Assembly: GCF_000344615.1 (NCBI RefSeq)
Contig: NZ_KB467824.1
Location: 3,481,513-3,545,512, forward strand
Origin: Janthinobacterium sp. CG3
Lineage (GTDB): Bacteria; Pseudomonadota; Gammaproteobacteria; Burkholderiales; Burkholderiaceae_D
Length of the DNA: 64,000 nucleotides
Direction of reading: 5' to 3'
The notes below the pieces were generated by a model, which did not search any database, was not told the DNA's origin, and saw nothing but the letters and a program-made list of their open reading frames with translations. The position numbers were made by a program, and so were the translations under genes. Position 1 is the stretch's first letter; each line of letters starts with the position of its first letter. Positions 1 through 9,694 of the stretch are shown in pieces.

Positions 1-403
1 GTTCAATATGTCGGGCCGTCAGAAGGAATTCGACGGACTGCAAATGCGCGGCAAGATCGTTGAACAGTGCGGCAAGGGACATGGCGGCCAATGAGGTAAA
101 AAATCTCACTGGCCGCGCCCTACCTCACTGGCATGTCAAGCTTTTTATTGTATTTCGCTCTACTTTTAAAGAAAAATTCTTAACTTGGGTGGATTGGGGT
201 CTGCCCCCGGGGTGAAGCCCTTGGTTTGCATGCGCCCGTGGCGCCTCGCAAGACCGCAATTTCTTACCCGATAGGCAACACGGCCATCGTATCGTGCGCC
301 GCCTCCCATCAAGTAGAATCGGCAATGCACTCTCGGCAACAAGCCGCGGCGGCCCCCGCGGGCCGCGCGCCGACTGCACAGAATTCATCATTGAGGAGTG
401 TCT

Positions 404-1591
404 ATGCAAAGCATCTTATCCATTGCATCCGATCTGTCCTGGCCGTTCGCCATCGCCCTGGCCTGGGTCGCCGGCGAGTTCGGCCACCGCTGGACCGGTC
501 TGCCGCGCATCAGTTTTTACGGCGTGGTCGGCTTCGCGCTGGCGCAAACCCAGCTGGGCGTGCTGCCGCACGTCGGCAGTGGCCCGATGCTGGTGCTGGC
601 CGACGTCGCCTTCGGCCTGATCCTGTTCGAGCTGGGCTACCGCATCAACCTGCGCTGGCTGTCGAACAACCCGTGGATCGCCGTGGCAGGCCTGGTCGAG
701 TCGATCGGCACCTTCGCCGTGGTCTATTTGATCGCCGTCGAATTCAACGTCGCAACCGTGTCGGCGCTGCTGCTGGCGGCGCTGTCGATGTCGACCTCGC
801 CGGCGACGATCATGCGCGTCATCAACGAGGAGCGCAGTTCCGGCCAGGTCAGCGAACGCGTCATGCACATGTCGGCGCTGAACTGCGTGCTGGCCGTGTT
901 CACCTTCAACGTCATCGTTGGCTACCGCATGTTCCACAACTCCGGCGACTTGCTCGACGCCAGCATGAGCAGCTTCACCATGCTACTAGCCTCGGCCGGC
1001 GCCGGCGCCGTCTTCGGCATCGTCGTGCCGGCCATGCTGCGCCGCCTCGGCAACATGGCGCAGGACGCCACCGTCGCCTTCGCGCTGTCGGTGATCCTGC
1101 TCGTCGCCATCACCTACAGCACCCGCCTGTCGCCGCTGCTGGCGACGCTGGTGTTCGGCCTGGTGGCGCGCCACCGCCGCGTCGCCTTCAGCCAAGCCCA
1201 ACGCAACTTCGGCGCCCTCGGCGAACTGCTGACGGTGCTGCTGTTCGTGTTCGCCGCCTCGACGCTGGAATGGCCGAAGGTGGTGGCCGGCGCCGGCCTG
1301 GCGCTGGCGATGATCGCCGGGCGCCTGTTCACCAAGATCATCGGCGTGGGCGCGTTCTCGCACGTCAGCGGCATTTCCTGGCGCAAGGGCGTGCTCACCG
1401 GCATGGCGCTGACGCCGGTGTCGGTATCCGTGGTGCTGCTGGTCGAACACGCGCGCCACCGCGGCGTCGGTTTCGCCGAGGAACTCAGTTCGCTGGCCGC
1501 CTTCGTCCTGATCCTCGAACTGCTCGGCCCCATCCTCATCCAGCGCGCCCTGATTTGGGCCAAGGAAACCCATAACGAACAGGAGCGCTAA
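404..1591 (+). CDS. Cation:proton antiporter-like membrane protein
   Basis: A 395-residue, almost wholly hydrophobic protein with about 11-12 predicted membrane segments; it fits the CPA (Na+/H+ exchanger, PF00999-like) fold, which swaps protons for monovalent cations at the inner membrane. The fit rests on the hydropathy pattern and segments such as [14 protein letters not shown], so the transported ion is unknown. An in-frame GTG lies six bases upstream, but GAGGAG at 393-398 sits five bases before the ATG at 404, so I chose the ATG. The stop is one base before the ATG of the YbdK-like ligase, so the two genes almost certainly share a transcript. Confidence 0.75.
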   Translation: MQSILSIASDLSWPFAIALAWVAGEFGHRWTGLPRISFYGVVGFALAQTQLGVLPHVGSGPMLVLADVAFGLILFELGYRINLRWLSNNPWIAVAGLVESIGTFAVVYLIAVEFNVATVSALLLAALSMSTSPATIMRVINEERSSGQVSERVMHMSALNCVLAVFTFNVIVGYRMFHNSGDLLDASMSSFTMLLASAGAGAVFGIVVPAMLRRLGNMAQDATVAFALSVILLVAITYSTRLSPLLATLVFGLVARHRRVAFSQAQRNFGALGELLTVLLFVFAASTLEWPKVVAGAGLALAMIAGRLFTKIIGVGAFSHVSGISWRKGVLTGMALTPVSVSVVLLVEHARHRGVGFAEELSSLAAFVLILELLGPILIQRALIWAKETHNEQER

Positions 1592-1592
1592 C

Positions 1593-2723
1593 ATGTCGCT
1601 AGAACCGTTTAGCCAATCGGCCGCGCTGACCTTCGGCGTCGAACTGGAATTGCAACTGGTGAACCTGTCGGACTTCGACCTGACCGCCGCCAGCCCGGAC
1701 TTGCTGCATCTGCTGGGCAAGAACCCCTTCCCCGGCAACGTCACGCCGGAAATCACCGAATCGATGATCGAGATCAATTCGAGCGTGCATACCGAGCACG
1801 CGCCGCTGCTGGCGCAGTTGCAGGAAATCCGCGACACGCTGGTGGCCGCCGGCGACAAGCTCAACATCGGCATCAGCGGCGGCGGCACCCACCCGTTCCA
1901 GCAGTGGGCCGCGCAAAAGATTTTTTCCAAGCCGCGCTTCAAGGAGATTTCCGAACTGTACGGCTACCTGGCCAAGCAATTCACCATCTTCGGCCAGCAT
2001 GTGCACATCGGCTGCGCCTCGGGCGACGACGCGATGTTCCTGCTGCACTCGCTGAACCGCTACATCCCGCACTTCATCGCGCTGTCGGCCTCGTCGCCGT
2101 TCGTGCAGGGGCGCGACACGCTGTTCGACTCGGCGCGCCTGAACTCGGTGTTCGCCTTCCCGATGAGCGGACGGGCGCCGTTCACGCTGAGCTGGGACGA
2201 GTTCGCCAACCAGTACTTCGCCAAGATGGAAAAGACCGGCATCATCAAAAGCATGAAGGATTTCTACTGGGACATCCGGCCCAAGCCGGAGTTCGGCACC
2301 ATCGAACTGCGCGTGTGCGACACGCCGCTGACGGTGGAGCGCGCCGCCGCGCTGGCGGCCTACCTGCAGGCGCTATGCCGGCACCTGCTGGAGCGGCGCG
2401 AGGCGGCGCCGGCCGAGGACGACTATCTGGTCTACAACTACAACCGCTTCCAGGCTTGCCGCTTCGGCCTGGACGGCGCCATCACGCACCCGAAAACCTA
2501 CGAGACGATGTCGCTGCGGGAAGACATCATGACGACGCTGCGCAAGATGGAGCCGCACGGCGAGGCGCTGGGCAGCACGGCGGCGCTGAAGCACCTGTCC
2601 GACGTCACCAAGCTGTGGAGCGACGCGCAATACCTGCGCACCCAGTACGACCGCCAGGGCAGCGCCGAGGGCATGGTCGACGCCGCCATCCGCAGCTTCC
2701 GCGGCGAGCCGATGCATTTTTAA
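1593..2723 (+). CDS. ybdK: YbdK-type carboxylate-amine ligase (GCS2 family)
   Basis: A 376-residue member of the glutamate-cysteine ligase family 2. These ATP-dependent enzymes join a carboxylate to an amine; E. coli YbdK has only weak gamma-glutamylcysteine synthetase activity and its true substrate is unsettled. Family signatures visible are [10 protein letters not shown] near the N-terminus (metal/ATP-binding Glu residues), GQHVHIGC around residue 136, and [12 protein letters not shown] near residue 235. Length matches the family (about 370). The gene starts one base after the antiporter stop, with GGAG inside the end of the upstream gene serving as ribosome site. The antiporter link may point to redox or osmotic stress, but that is inference. 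Confidence 0.85.
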   Translation: MSLEPFSQSAALTFGVELELQLVNLSDFDLTAASPDLLHLLGKNPFPGNVTPEITESMIEINSSVHTEHAPLLAQLQEIRDTLVAAGDKLNIGISGGGTHPFQQWAAQKIFSKPRFKEISELYGYLAKQFTIFGQHVHIGCASGDDAMFLLHSLNRYIPHFIALSASSPFVQGRDTLFDSARLNSVFAFPMSGRAPFTLSWDEFANQYFAKMEKTGIIKSMKDFYWDIRPKPEFGTIELRVCDTPLTVERAAALAAYLQALCRHLLERREAAPAEDDYLVYNYNRFQACRFGLDGAITHPKTYETMSLREDIMTTLRKMEPHGEALGSTAALKHLSDVTKLWSDAQYLRTQYDRQGSAEGMVDAAIRSFRGEPMHF

Positions 2724-2867
2724 CGGCGCCCGCGCCATGGCGGCGCGCGACGACCAACTGTTCCAAGTCTGGAACGGCCGCGCCCCCGTCTACAAGAAGG
2801 CAGGCAAAGCAACATGCCTTGCCTGGCATGCGCCGGCACGACGCGAGGCATCCCTCCCGCCGTCAGT

Positions 2868-3746
2868 TCAAACTGGCGGTGGCGTGTGCTGCGCCCAAAG
2901 CAGCGCGTTTTTCGCGCCGTCCGGTTCGCCGCGCCAGTTCTCCACTTTCCGTTTCGGGTCGAACGGCCAGTCATGCCGAGCTCGCGCGATCGCCGTCTCG
3001 GCCCAACCGACCGGCGTGTCGCCGCGCGGCTGGTCGTAGGCATCGTCGGGCGCGATGGCGCTGACCGCCTCTACCGACTTTGGCCACAGCGTATCGCGGC
3101 AAGTCCACAACGCCATCAAGCGGTGGCTCGTGAAAAACAGGATCAGCGGCATCATGATCAGCCGAAACACGGTGCCGGCGGTAAAACCCATCTCGTACAT
3201 GCAGAACAAGAGGCTCTCGCGCATGTTCTCGCGCTCGCTGAAAAACAGCGGCGGCGACGGTAGGTCCGCCGGCCCCTTGTTCATGTATTCGCACCAGTAA
3301 TTCCATTGCGACAGCAGACCCTCCAGGTTTCGCTTGCCCTCCCACTGGCGGCCGAGGGCGAAGGCTCGCACCACGTTGCCCTGCTCGTCAACCGAGTAGT
3401 GCCGGATGTGATACGAGTCGTCGGTTGCCTTGTCGCTCCGGTGCATGCAAAAGATCGATTGCGCGTTCCACGGCACCTCCCACGTCACGTCGCCTTCGCC
3501 GGGCTTGGCGAAAAAGCGCCGGCGCCGTATCGTGTGGATTTTTTGCTCTTTCCGGTTGAAACGGATGGGCCGGCGTTTGAGGGAAAAAAACTCGTCGCGG
3601 CCAAATTTGAAGGCGACATAGGAAAAGCCCACAATGGAAACTAAGATAGTTAAATAGAGAAAAATTAATCCGCCATCCATTGTTTTTGTTGGATGCAATA
3701 GCATCCGTGGAATTTCAACGAAATAATGAATGTATCCACACAGCAA
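2868..3746 (-). CDS. DUF6708-like membrane-anchored protein
   Basis: A 292-residue protein with a membrane segment at about residues 26-48, a soluble part rich in Arg and aromatic residues, and a second hydrophobic segment near 193-208. The stretch RFNRKEQKIHTIRRRRF followed by a Trp-rich 'VTWEVPW' pattern resembles DUF6708 proteins, many of which sit beside type VI secretion effectors; no such genes are next to it here. It is a lone gene, convergent with the ligase gene. Base composition is somewhat lower in GC than its neighbours and its start region is AT-rich, consistent with transfer. The exact start is uncertain because several ATGs lie near the N-terminus. Function unknown. Confidence 0.6.
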   Translation of the reverse strand: MLCGYIHYFVEIPRMLLHPTKTMDGGLIFLYLTILVSIVGFSYVAFKFGRDEFFSLKRRPIRFNRKEQKIHTIRRRRFFAKPGEGDVTWEVPWNAQSIFCMHRSDKATDDSYHIRHYSVDEQGNVVRAFALGRQWEGKRNLEGLLSQWNYWCEYMNKGPADLPSPPLFFSERENMRESLLFCMYEMGFTAGTVFRLIMMPLILFFTSHRLMALWTCRDTLWPKSVEAVSAIAPDDAYDQPRGDTPVGWAETAIARARHDWPFDPKRKVENWRGEPDGAKNALLWAQHTPPPV

Positions 3747-3847
3747 TAGTTTTCCAGAGCCGGCTATTGTCCCGGGACAAAGGAAATCGACGCTCCGCAG
3801 GCGCGGCGTCCGTTTCCTCGCCGACGGGAGCGGCTTTTCTTGCGTGC

Positions 3848-3853
3848 TATAAT
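3848..3853 (+). promoter_or_regulatory. Probable -10 element of the AraC-type regulator gene
   Basis: A perfect TATAAT lies in a short AT-rich stretch (3845-3890), 57 bases before the regulator ATG. No convincing -35 hexamer is seen at the standard distance, so the promoter may need an activator. Confidence 0.4.
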
Positions 3854-3909
3854 TAATTAAAAAATAAAATGTGTATTTTTGTAATTTTTAGCGAGTAAAC
3901 ATCGGCGAA

Positions 3910-4674
3910 ATGAACGCAGAGCAGTCCGTTTGGGTGGTCAACCGGGAGTATCCGAACGGATACACGGTGGGACCGCATACGCATAGCCAAGGCCAGCTCA
4001 CCTACGCCATCGCGGGGGTGATGGAGTTGTCCGTGGGCGAACATGTGTGGTTGATTCCGCCGGCGCGCGGCTTGTGGATTCCGTCCGAGATGGAACACCG
4101 CATGCGCGCGCGCGGCGCCGTCTCGCTGCGTTCGGTGTACGTGGAAAGCTGCGCCGGCCTGGCGGCCAGCCCGCTGGCGCCGCAGGCGGTGTTGATCTCG
4201 CCGCTGCTGCGCGAGCTGATCGTGCGCGCCAACGGCCTGCCCAAACGCTACGCCAAGGACAGCAAGGAGGCGCGCATCATGTCGCTGTTGATGGAGGAAA
4301 TCACCTGGTCCGACGAGACCGCGCTGCGCCTGCCGACCACCCGCGACCCGCGCCTGCGGCGCATCTGCTCGGCCATCCTCGACAACCCGGCCGACCCGCG
4401 CGGCCTGGCCGAATGGGCCGGCATCGTCGGCGCCTCGCAGCGCACGCTGGCGCGGCTGTTCCACGCCCGGCTGGGCGTGTCCTACCTGTACTGGCGCCAG
4501 CAGGCGGCGGTGATGGCGGCGCTGCCGCGCCTGTGCGCCGGCGAAGCGGTGACCTTGATCGCCGGCGACCTGGGCTACGAGACGCCCGGCGCGTTCTCGG
4601 CCATGTTCCGGCGCATTATGCGGACCTCGCCCAGCCAGTACCGCAACAGCGTGGCGGGCGCCCACGCCGGCTAG
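3910..4674 (+). CDS. AraC-family transcriptional regulator with cupin sensor
   Basis: A 254-residue regulator. Residues 1-100 form a small cupin-like sensor (GPHTHSQGQLTYAIAG is the metal-type His cluster motif; LIPPARGLWIP follows). Residues about 140-250 form the paired helix-turn-helix DNA-binding domain, ending in the typical GYETPGAFSAMFRRIM and SPSQYR pattern. Size and layout match the short cupin-AraC regulators that usually control an adjacent efflux or metabolic gene. Here it converges on hemB (12 bases between stops) and no divergent target is adjacent, so its target is unclear. Confidence 0.85.
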   Translation: MNAEQSVWVVNREYPNGYTVGPHTHSQGQLTYAIAGVMELSVGEHVWLIPPARGLWIPSEMEHRMRARGAVSLRSVYVESCAGLAASPLAPQAVLISPLLRELIVRANGLPKRYAKDSKEARIMSLLMEEITWSDETALRLPTTRDPRLRRICSAILDNPADPRGLAEWAGIVGASQRTLARLFHARLGVSYLYWRQQAAVMAALPRLCAGEAVTLIAGDLGYETPGAFSAMFRRIMRTSPSQYRNSVAGAHAG

Positions 4675-4686
4675 CGTATCGGCGGC

Positions 4687-5679
4687 TCAACTCGCTTCAC
4701 CGCCGTCGGCCAGCCAGCGCGCCGCGTCCAGCGCGTGGTAGCTGATGATGATGTCGGCGCCGGCCCGCTTCATGCCCAGCAATATTTCCAGCACCAGTTG
4801 CCGTTCGTCGATCCAGCCCTTGGCCGCCGCCGCCTTGACCATCGCGTATTCGCCGCTGACGTTGTAGGCGGCGACCGGCAGCAGGCACGCCGCGCGGATC
4901 TTGCCGACGATGTCGAGGTAGGCCATGGCCGGCTTGACCATGACGATGTCGGCGCCCTCGGCCACGTCCAGCGCGACCTCGCGCAGCGCCTCGCGCGCGT
5001 TGCTGGGCTGCATCTGGTAACTGGCGCGGTCGCCCAGTTGCGGGCGCGAGTCGGCCGCCTCGCGGAATGGCCCGTAGAACGCCGACGCGTATTTCGCCGA
5101 GTACGACATGATGCCGACGTCCTGGAAGCCGGCCTGGTCGAGCGCGTGGCGGATGGCGCCGACCTGGCCGTCGACCATGCCGGCCGGCGCCACCATGTCG
5201 GCGCCGGCGCGGGCGTGGCTCAAGGCGATGCGGCCCAGCACGTCGAGCGTGGCGTCGTTGTCGATGCTGTCGCCGCGCAGCACGCCGCAGTGGCCGTGCT
5301 CGGCGTACTGGCACAGGCAGACGTCGGTCAGCACCAGCATTTCCGGCAGACCCTGCTTGATCAGGCGGATCGCCTGCGGCACCGGGGCGTCGTCGGCCCA
5401 GGCGCCGAAGCCGTCCTGGTCCTTCTTGGCGGGAATGCCGAACAACAGCACCGAGCGGATGCCCAGCTTCCAGGCGCGCGCGCACAGCGCCAGCACCAGG
5501 TCCGGCGACAGTTGCTCGACGCCCGGCATCGACGCCACCGGCTCGCTGCGCGCGCCGCCGTGGATGACGAATATCGGATACATCAGGTCGCTTGGCAGCA
5601 GGCAGGTTTCCCCCACCAACTCGCGGATGACGCGGCCTTTCCTCAAGCGCCGGGGCCGGCTGACTGGTAGCTTTTGCAC
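4687..5679 (-). CDS. hemB: Delta-aminolevulinic acid dehydratase (porphobilinogen synthase), zinc-cysteine type
   Basis: A 330-residue enzyme that condenses two 5-aminolevulinate molecules into porphobilinogen, the second common step of tetrapyrrole synthesis. The Schiff-base lysines are Lys196 (SYSAKYASAFYGPFR) and Lys249 (MVKPAMAYLD). Cys121, Cys123 and Cys131 in DVCLCQYAEHGHCG form the catalytic zinc site, as in E. coli, rather than the Asp-rich magnesium-type site found in many Pseudomonas-like enzymes. Translation starts at GTG 5679 with AAAGGA seven bases upstream. It is last in a minus-strand row behind a hydrolase and a BKACE enzyme, not with other heme genes, so it may be a second copy with a special role. 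Confidence 0.93.
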   Translation of the reverse strand: MQKLPVSRPRRLRKGRVIRELVGETCLLPSDLMYPIFVIHGGARSEPVASMPGVEQLSPDLVLALCARAWKLGIRSVLLFGIPAKKDQDGFGAWADDAPVPQAIRLIKQGLPEMLVLTDVCLCQYAEHGHCGVLRGDSIDNDATLDVLGRIALSHARAGADMVAPAGMVDGQVGAIRHALDQAGFQDVGIMSYSAKYASAFYGPFREAADSRPQLGDRASYQMQPSNAREALREVALDVAEGADIVMVKPAMAYLDIVGKIRAACLLPVAAYNVSGEYAMVKAAAAKGWIDERQLVLEILLGMKRAGADIIISYHALDAARWLADGGEAS

Positions 5680-5743
5680 AATGAAATCCTTTCACAATGG
5701 AGCGGGAAGGCCCCGCGGGGCCGGGGCCGGGGCGCGCGGCGGC

Positions 5744-6409
5744 TTACGCCAAGGCGGCGCTGCGCTCGGCCAGCGCGGCCAGCAATGCGCGCGCCGCTTG
5801 CATCTCGTCGTCGTTGGTCTGGTGCGGCATGCCCGGATACACGCGCAAGTCGACCGTGGCGCCGGCGGCGCGAAACAGCGCCGCCGTTTCCTGCACGCGC
5901 GGCAGCGGGATCCAGCTGTCGGCGTCGCTGGCGCCCAGCAGCACCGGCATCGTCAAGGCGCGCGCCGGTGGCCGCGGCAATTGCCCGGGCGGGCCGATCA
6001 GCCCGCCGGACAGGGCCACCAGCCCGCCCCAGGCGGCCGGGTGGGTGTAGACATAGTGCGCGGCCAGGCAGGCGCCCTGGGAAAAGCCCATGAAGACGAT
6101 GCGGCTGGCATCGAATCCGCGGCCGAGCAGCAAGCGCACCGCCGCGTCGACGCAATCGATGGCGTAGTCGAGCGAGGGCTGGTTGGCCGCCAGCGGCGCC
6201 ATGAAACCGTGCGGATACCAGCTGCGCTCCCTGGCCGAGGGCAAAACGCAGAGCGCCCGCGGCGCGTCCAAGGCGTCAAACAGCGCGCGCGCGTCGGCCG
6301 GCGACTGGCGCCGCCCGTGCAGCAAGACCACGGCGACGACGGCCTCGTCGATGGCGGCGCCGTGGAACGCCGGTTCCCGCTCCCTGTGCGGATTGAGCAT
6401 CTGCGTCAT
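5744..6409 (-). CDS. Alpha/beta hydrolase of the phospholipase/carboxylesterase family
   Basis: A 221-residue serine hydrolase of the short carboxylesterase/acyl-protein thioesterase type. The nucleophile is Ser110 in GFSQG; the acid is Asp162 or Asp164 (GASDADSWIP); His196 follows in GMPHQTND. VLLHGR near residue 29 supplies the oxyanion-hole region. No signal peptide, so it is cytoplasmic. Its ATG shares one base with the stop of the upstream BKACE gene (TGATG), so the two are translationally coupled and probably work on the same compound; hemB follows after 64 bases. The natural ester or thioester is unknown. Confidence 0.85.
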   Translation of the reverse strand: MTQMLNPHREREPAFHGAAIDEAVVAVVLLHGRRQSPADARALFDALDAPRALCVLPSARERSWYPHGFMAPLAANQPSLDYAIDCVDAAVRLLLGRGFDASRIVFMGFSQGACLAAHYVYTHPAAWGGLVALSGGLIGPPGQLPRPPARALTMPVLLGASDADSWIPLPRVQETAALFRAAGATVDLRVYPGMPHQTNDDEMQAARALLAALAERSAALA

Positions 6410-7239
6410 CAGTGGCGGGCGGCGATGCCGAGGATGGCGCGCGCCTCGTCCGGCGACGCGACGTCGCGGCCCACCTCGCGCGACAGCGTGACCAGGCGCT
6501 CGACCAGCTGCGCATTGTCGCGCGCCAGTTCGCCGTACTGGTAATACACATTGTCTTCCAGGCCGGTGCGCACGTGCCCGCCCAACAACATCGTGTGCAG
6601 GTTAATCGACAACTGGCTTTTGCCGATGCCCAGCGCCGACCAGACGCTGTCCTGGGGAATGCTCTCGACGAAATGCAGCAGGTTCTTGCAGGTCGCCGCG
6701 GCGCCGCCGGGTATGCCCAAGGCAAAGCTGAAACACAGCACGCCTTGCAGGAAACCCTGCTCGCGCAAGGCCAGCGCCTCGCCGATGATGCCCTGGTGGT
6801 ACACCTCGATTTCCGCCTTGACCTTGTATTCGGCGATGTCGGTCGCCAACCGCTTGGCCAGCGCCGGCGAATTGATGAAGGGCTTGTTGCCGTGGTTGAC
6901 CGAGCCGCAATTGAAGGAGGCGATCTCGGGGCGCAGGCACAAATGGTTCCACGCCTCTTTTTCATCCAGATGCGGCGGCAGGTTCAAGCCGGAGGTGCTG
7001 AAGTTGATCAGAATGTCGCATTTGTCGCGGATGCGCTCGGCGATTTCATGGTACTTCTCGAACTGGTAGGACGCGTTGCCGTGCTCGTCCCTGGCGTGGA
7101 TGTGGGCGACGGCGGCGCCGGCGCTCCAGCACTGGTAGACCGACTCGGCGATTTCCTCGGGCGTAAACGGCACGCCCGGGTGTTTCTGGCGGCTGGTGAT
7201 GCCGCCGTTGACCGCGGCGGTGATGATCAATTTTTTCAT
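6409..7239 (-). CDS. BKACE family enzyme (beta-keto acid cleavage, DUF849)
   Basis: A 276-residue TIM-barrel enzyme of the family whose founding member Kce cleaves 3-keto-5-aminohexanoate. These enzymes use zinc and acetyl-CoA to split a beta-keto acid into acetoacetate and a new CoA ester. The zinc ligands are visible as His46 and His48 in AHIHAR, with a late Glu in GLEDNVYYQYGE. The N-terminal ITAAVNGG and the SFNCGSVN segment are family hallmarks. It heads a coupled gene pair with the hydrolase, which could release the CoA-ester product. Substrates in the family vary widely, so the actual keto acid cannot be named. Confidence 0.9.
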   Translation of the reverse strand: MKKLIITAAVNGGITSRQKHPGVPFTPEEIAESVYQCWSAGAAVAHIHARDEHGNASYQFEKYHEIAERIRDKCDILINFSTSGLNLPPHLDEKEAWNHLCLRPEIASFNCGSVNHGNKPFINSPALAKRLATDIAEYKVKAEIEVYHQGIIGEALALREQGFLQGVLCFSFALGIPGGAAATCKNLLHFVESIPQDSVWSALGIGKSQLSINLHTMLLGGHVRTGLEDNVYYQYGELARDNAQLVERLVTLSREVGRDVASPDEARAILGIAARH

Positions 7240-7309
7240 AATGGATGGAACGCACTCTCTATTAAGTTACGACAACAAAAAAACGCCAAGGCGGACGCCG
7301 GCGCCACGC

Positions 7310-8230
7310 TCACGCCGCCGCGGCCAGCGCGGCCGGTTTCGGCGCGCCCTTCGCTCCCAGGTAAATACCCAGGCCGATGAGCACCCCGCCGGCCAGTTCG
7401 ATCGGACTCAACACGTAGCCGAACGCAAAAAAGGAAATAATCGAGGCGAACAGCGGCGACAGGAACAGGTAGCCGCAGGTTTGCACCGCGCCGCCAAGGC
7501 GCAGGGCCAGAAACCACAGGGCCATCGCGCCGGTGGTGGCCGGGACCGCCAGCCACAGGAAGGCCAGCCAGATGGGGGCGCTGACCGGCGCGGCGAATTT
7601 TTCGCCGGCGGCCGCCGCCAGCGCCGCCAGCACCAGCGCGCCGATCGCCATTTGCCAGAACGACAGCAGGAAAATATCGATGCGCAGGTTGGCGCGCTTG
7701 ACCAGCAAGGTCGCGACCGACCAGCACAGCGCGCCGCACAGCACCAGCGCGTCGCCCAGGCCGAATGTGCCCGCCGCCACCGCCGCCGGGCCGATGCACA
7801 GCACCACGCCGACAAAGGAGATCAGCAAGCCGAGCAGCGCCAGCAGGCGGATTTTCTCCTTGAAGACGATGGCGGAAAGCAGCGCCACGATCAGCGGCGT
7901 GCAGGCCATCAGAATCGACGCCTTGGGGGCGGAGGTGGTGCGCAAACCGAGGTTCAGGAATCCGGTCGAGCCGGCCGTCTGCAACAGGCCGACCGCGGCA
8001 ATCACCCGCCACGGCATGGCCGGCGGGATGATCGGCCGCTTCAGAAATATCCGGTTCAACAACAGGAAGGGGTAAATCGACAAGGCGGCCACCAGGAAGC
8101 GCAGGGAGACCGCCCACAGCGGCGTCATCTCTTGCAATACAGCCTTCGTGGCGGGAAAGGTGGAGCCGAACAACAGAGTCGACGCCAGGATGACGTAACC
8201 ATATCTGGCAGGGTGCGCGTTGCTCGTCAT
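7310..8230 (-). CDS. EamA/DMT-family transporter
   Basis: A 306-residue protein with ten predicted membrane helices in two repeats of five, the EamA (RhaT-like) drug/metabolite transporter pattern. Typical segments are LLFGSTFPATKAVL in helix 1 and the repeat-two start GDALVLCGALCWSVATLLVKR. Such proteins usually export amino acids or small metabolites across the inner membrane. It is the first gene of the minus-strand row EamA-BKACE-hydrolase-HemB, 70 bases before the BKACE gene, so it may handle a substrate or product of that pathway (inference). Confidence 0.85.
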   Translation of the reverse strand: MTSNAHPARYGYVILASTLLFGSTFPATKAVLQEMTPLWAVSLRFLVAALSIYPFLLLNRIFLKRPIIPPAMPWRVIAAVGLLQTAGSTGFLNLGLRTTSAPKASILMACTPLIVALLSAIVFKEKIRLLALLGLLISFVGVVLCIGPAAVAAGTFGLGDALVLCGALCWSVATLLVKRANLRIDIFLLSFWQMAIGALVLAALAAAAGEKFAAPVSAPIWLAFLWLAVPATTGAMALWFLALRLGGAVQTCGYLFLSPLFASIISFFAFGYVLSPIELAGGVLIGLGIYLGAKGAPKPAALAAAA

Positions 8231-8404
8231 ACCGGCTCGTTCCCATCATTCATTGGCCACTTATTGAACTGTGGCAATAGAATAATGATAGGGGAAGAGG
8301 CCGCCGGCGACTGCCCGCAAGCGGACAAACACTACGCGGAAATTGCCAAGTTGCGCCCCGCCACCCGGGCGGGGTGGCGGGCGCCGCGGCACATCAGCGG
8401 CGCG

Positions 8405-9424
8405 TCAAAAGCGGGTTTCGCGCGCGGCGCGCAGGAAATTGTCGAGGATGGGCGTGCAGTCGAGCAGTTCGACGCCGCCGGCGGAATGGAATTCCGGATG
8501 CCATTGCAGGCCGACGACGAAATGCGCGCGCTGGTAGCGGATCGCCTCGACGATGTTGTCCGGCTGCGAGACCGCCTCGATGGTGATGTCGCGCCCCAAC
8601 TCCTTGACGGCCTGGTGGTGGATCGAATTGACCAGGGCTTCGCCGGTGTTTTTCGGGAACAGCGAGGCCAGCGTCGAGCCCTTCGGAAAGGCGATCGTGT
8701 GGCGGTGGCTGTCGTACAGGCTGTTGACGTGCTCGGCGGCGTCGGGCACGTCGGAGGCGATGTCCTGGTACAGCGTGCCGCCGAAGCCGACGTTGATCAG
8801 CTGGCAGCCGCGGCAAATGCCCAGCACCGGCTTGCCGGCGTCGACGAACTCGTGCAGCAGCTCCAGCTCGTACAGGTCGCGCGCGCGGTCGCCGTTCCAT
8901 TCGGGCCGGGTGGCCGCCTCCGAATAGGTCTGCGGCGAGACGTCGGCGCCGCCCTGCAGCACCAGGCCGTCCAGGTGGCGCGCGTAATGGCGCAGGGTAA
9001 TGTTACTAGGATGCAGAAGGCCGCCCGTGTTGACCGTCGGAATCATGAACACCAGCACGTCGCGCGACATCACCCACTGCGCGATCGACTCCTCCAGATA
9101 CTGCAGGTTCTTGCTGCGCAGGCCGGTCGAACCCGGTTCGGGATGGAAAATACGCGCGGAAATGCCGATGCGCAAGGTGCGGCGCATGAAATCGCGCCCG
9201 GCCTTGTCGCGCATGGCGCGGTAGCGCGCCATGACCACGCGCCAGCCCAGCGCGAACGGCGTGTCGTTTTCCTTCAGATAACGCGGCGCCGAATCGGCGG
9301 AGCGGCGGTCGGGGATGCGTTCCGGGTGCGAGGCGCCCTTGTCGGTGCGGCGCTCGGCGCCGCCCTCGGGCCGCGGCGCGGCCTGGTCGGCGTCGGCCGG
9401 ATTGGGGGGATCGATATCGGACAT
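8405..9424 (-). CDS. PuuD-like gamma-glutamyl-gamma-aminobutyrate hydrolase (class I glutamine amidotransferase)
   Basis: A 339-residue peptidase C26/GATase1 protein. The nucleophile Cys lies in GICRGCQLIN and the catalytic His-Glu in QWHPEFH. The core begins at about residue 82 (LRIGISARIFHPEP); the first 80 residues are a polar, charged extension not seen in E. coli PuuD (254 aa). Family members remove glutamate from gamma-glutamyl-linked amines, notably in the putrescine pathway, but no other puu genes are nearby, so the substrate is not certain. AGGTG precedes the ATG. It is separated from the EamA gene by 174 bases and appears to be a single-gene unit. Confidence 0.85.
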   Translation of the reverse strand: MSDIDPPNPADADQAAPRPEGGAERRTDKGASHPERIPDRRSADSAPRYLKENDTPFALGWRVVMARYRAMRDKAGRDFMRRTLRIGISARIFHPEPGSTGLRSKNLQYLEESIAQWVMSRDVLVFMIPTVNTGGLLHPSNITLRHYARHLDGLVLQGGADVSPQTYSEAATRPEWNGDRARDLYELELLHEFVDAGKPVLGICRGCQLINVGFGGTLYQDIASDVPDAAEHVNSLYDSHRHTIAFPKGSTLASLFPKNTGEALVNSIHHQAVKELGRDITIEAVSQPDNIVEAIRYQRAHFVVGLQWHPEFHSAGGVELLDCTPILDNFLRAARETRF

Positions 9425-9507
9425 GGGCTTGGCACCTGCGGGTAACGATGATGTTTCAATATAAACCTACTGGACAGTCCACACGATTAGATTTTGTAAC
9501 AAAAACG

Positions 9508-9540
9508 CGCCGCGGGCGACGCCAACGAACGCCCGCGGCG
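9508..9540. terminator. Strong GC-rich hairpin between divergent genes
   Basis: Arms CGCCGCGGGCG (9508-9518) and CGCCCGCGGCG (9530-9540) are perfect inverted repeats with an 11-base loop. Five A's just left of it make it a canonical terminator for minus-strand transcription, though no minus-strand gene lies to its right. It may insulate the PuuD-like promoter from antisense reading. Confidence 0.45.
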
Positions 9541-9694
9541 TCGAGCCGGGGCCGGCGCGCCGGTTTTGCGGGCGCAAGCGGCGGGCGTATCAATGTATAC
9601 GTGGCGTTTACGCGCCGGCCCCGGTTTTTTAGGGAATCTTTATACGCGGACTGCTAACCTTGAAAGCATCTCAACGACAGGTGCAAACCTCCCC

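Noticed and set aside
1-82. Possible start of a minus-strand gene (MSLAALFNDLAAHLQSVEFL) leaving the left edge
   Set aside because: Only 27 codons, no clear ribosome site, and the opposite strand is also open; cannot be told from chance.
226-1575. Long open frame overlapping the antiporter in another frame
   Set aside because: Arg/Ala/Pro-rich shadow typical of GC-rich DNA; the antiporter frame has a hydrophobic pattern and a good ribosome site.
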